Shown in pieces: positions 63,895-64,000 of a stretch of DNA of 64,000 nt. The translations under genes and the position numbers were made by a program. The notes beneath the pieces are model-generated. The model did not search any database. It saw nothing but the letters and a program-made list of their open reading frames with translations, and was not told where the DNA came from. Source of the stretch: Salinisphaera aquimarina (GTDB lineage: Bacteria; Pseudomonadota; Gammaproteobacteria; Nevskiales; Salinisphaeraceae); contig NZ_JBHRSS010000006.1 in NCBI RefSeq assembly GCF_042643355.1, forward strand, positions 358,984-422,983. Direction: 5' to 3'. The first letter of the stretch is position 1. Each line of letters starts with the position of its first letter.

Positions 63895-64000
63895 ATGGAA
63901 TATCTCGTCAAAAGTGGCAGCCCGGAAAAGCAGCGTGTCGGCTGCGTGGTGGTGGGTATCTTCGATCGCCGCAAGCCTTCAACGCAAGCCGAAGCGCTCG
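63895..64000 (+). CDS. pepA: Leucyl aminopeptidase PepA, partial, N-terminus only
   Basis: The first 35 codons are visible before the window ends: MEYLVKSGSPEKQRVGCVVV and on to IFDRRKPSTQAEAL. This matches the N-terminus of PepA, a cytosolic manganese/zinc exopeptidase, very closely in the KSGSPEKQR segment. The divergent position next to lptF/lptG is the standard one. The catalytic domain lies outside the window. Confidence 0.93.
   Translation, partial: MEYLVKSGSPEKQRVGCVVVGIFDRRKPSTQAEAL

Overview
The window is GC-rich, almost fully coding DNA of a gammaproteobacterium. The best evidence is gene order: nnr-tsaE-amiB-mutL-miaA-hfq-hflX-hflK-hflC-DUF2065-(hisZ)-purA, pcnB-folK-panB-panC-panD, and lptF/lptG divergent from pepA are all gammaproteobacterial arrangements. 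A marine or halophilic lineage such as Salinisphaera would fit, but the genus is a guess. No rRNA, tRNA, CRISPR array or complete insertion sequence was recognised.

Layout. (1) 1-2450: the 5' half of an LctP-family lactate permease (minus) and an HD-GYP cyclic-di-GMP phosphodiesterase (plus). (2) 2732-18319: a plus-strand exopolysaccharide (EPS) operon. It encodes a Wza-like outer-membrane lipoprotein, EpsF-like and EpsG-like chain-length/kinase proteins, an O-antigen-ligase-like polymerase, a BNR-type protein, a toroid enzyme, three glycosyltransferases, an AsnB-like amidotransferase, a WcaJ-type priming transferase and an EpsL-like barrel. A Wzx/MATE-type flippase follows on the minus strand. 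(3) 20054-33709: a hybrid assembly line. A phosphopantetheinyl transferase lies on plus. On minus lie an NRPS module (C-A-PCP), a giant PKS-NRPS (KS-AT-ACP-aminotransferase-C-A-PCP) and two alpha/beta hydrolases of the kind found beside exosortase-A EPS loci. (4) 33947-44567: a small hypothetical gene, then the purA-to-mutL housekeeping block, interrupted between hflX and hflK by a 431-bp palindromic, MITE-like element. (5) 44887-49083: an accessory insert (Fur-family regulator plus catalase; TauE/SafE permease plus FAD oxidoreductase) separating mutL from amiB. (6) 49324-59299: amiB, tsaE, nnr, pgi, the pan genes, a deoxynucleoside kinase, folK and pcnB. (7) 59559-64000: an amidase, an RDD protein, lptG/lptF and the start of pepA.

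How it works together. The EPS locus looks complete for a Wzx/Wzy-type pathway: priming, glycosyl transfer, flipping, polymerisation, length control and export, with c-di-GMP turnover encoded next door. The adjacent assembly line has its own activating PPTase but no thioesterase. The two hydrolases are therefore the natural candidates for release or editing. The EPS genes, the amidotransferase and the hydrolase pair resemble exosortase-A associated sets, yet no exosortase is present here and a PKS-NRPS stands where a simple acyl-ligase/carrier system would be expected. This is the most likely undescribed system in the window. Domain calls are read directly from motifs; the product and any link to the glycan are inference.
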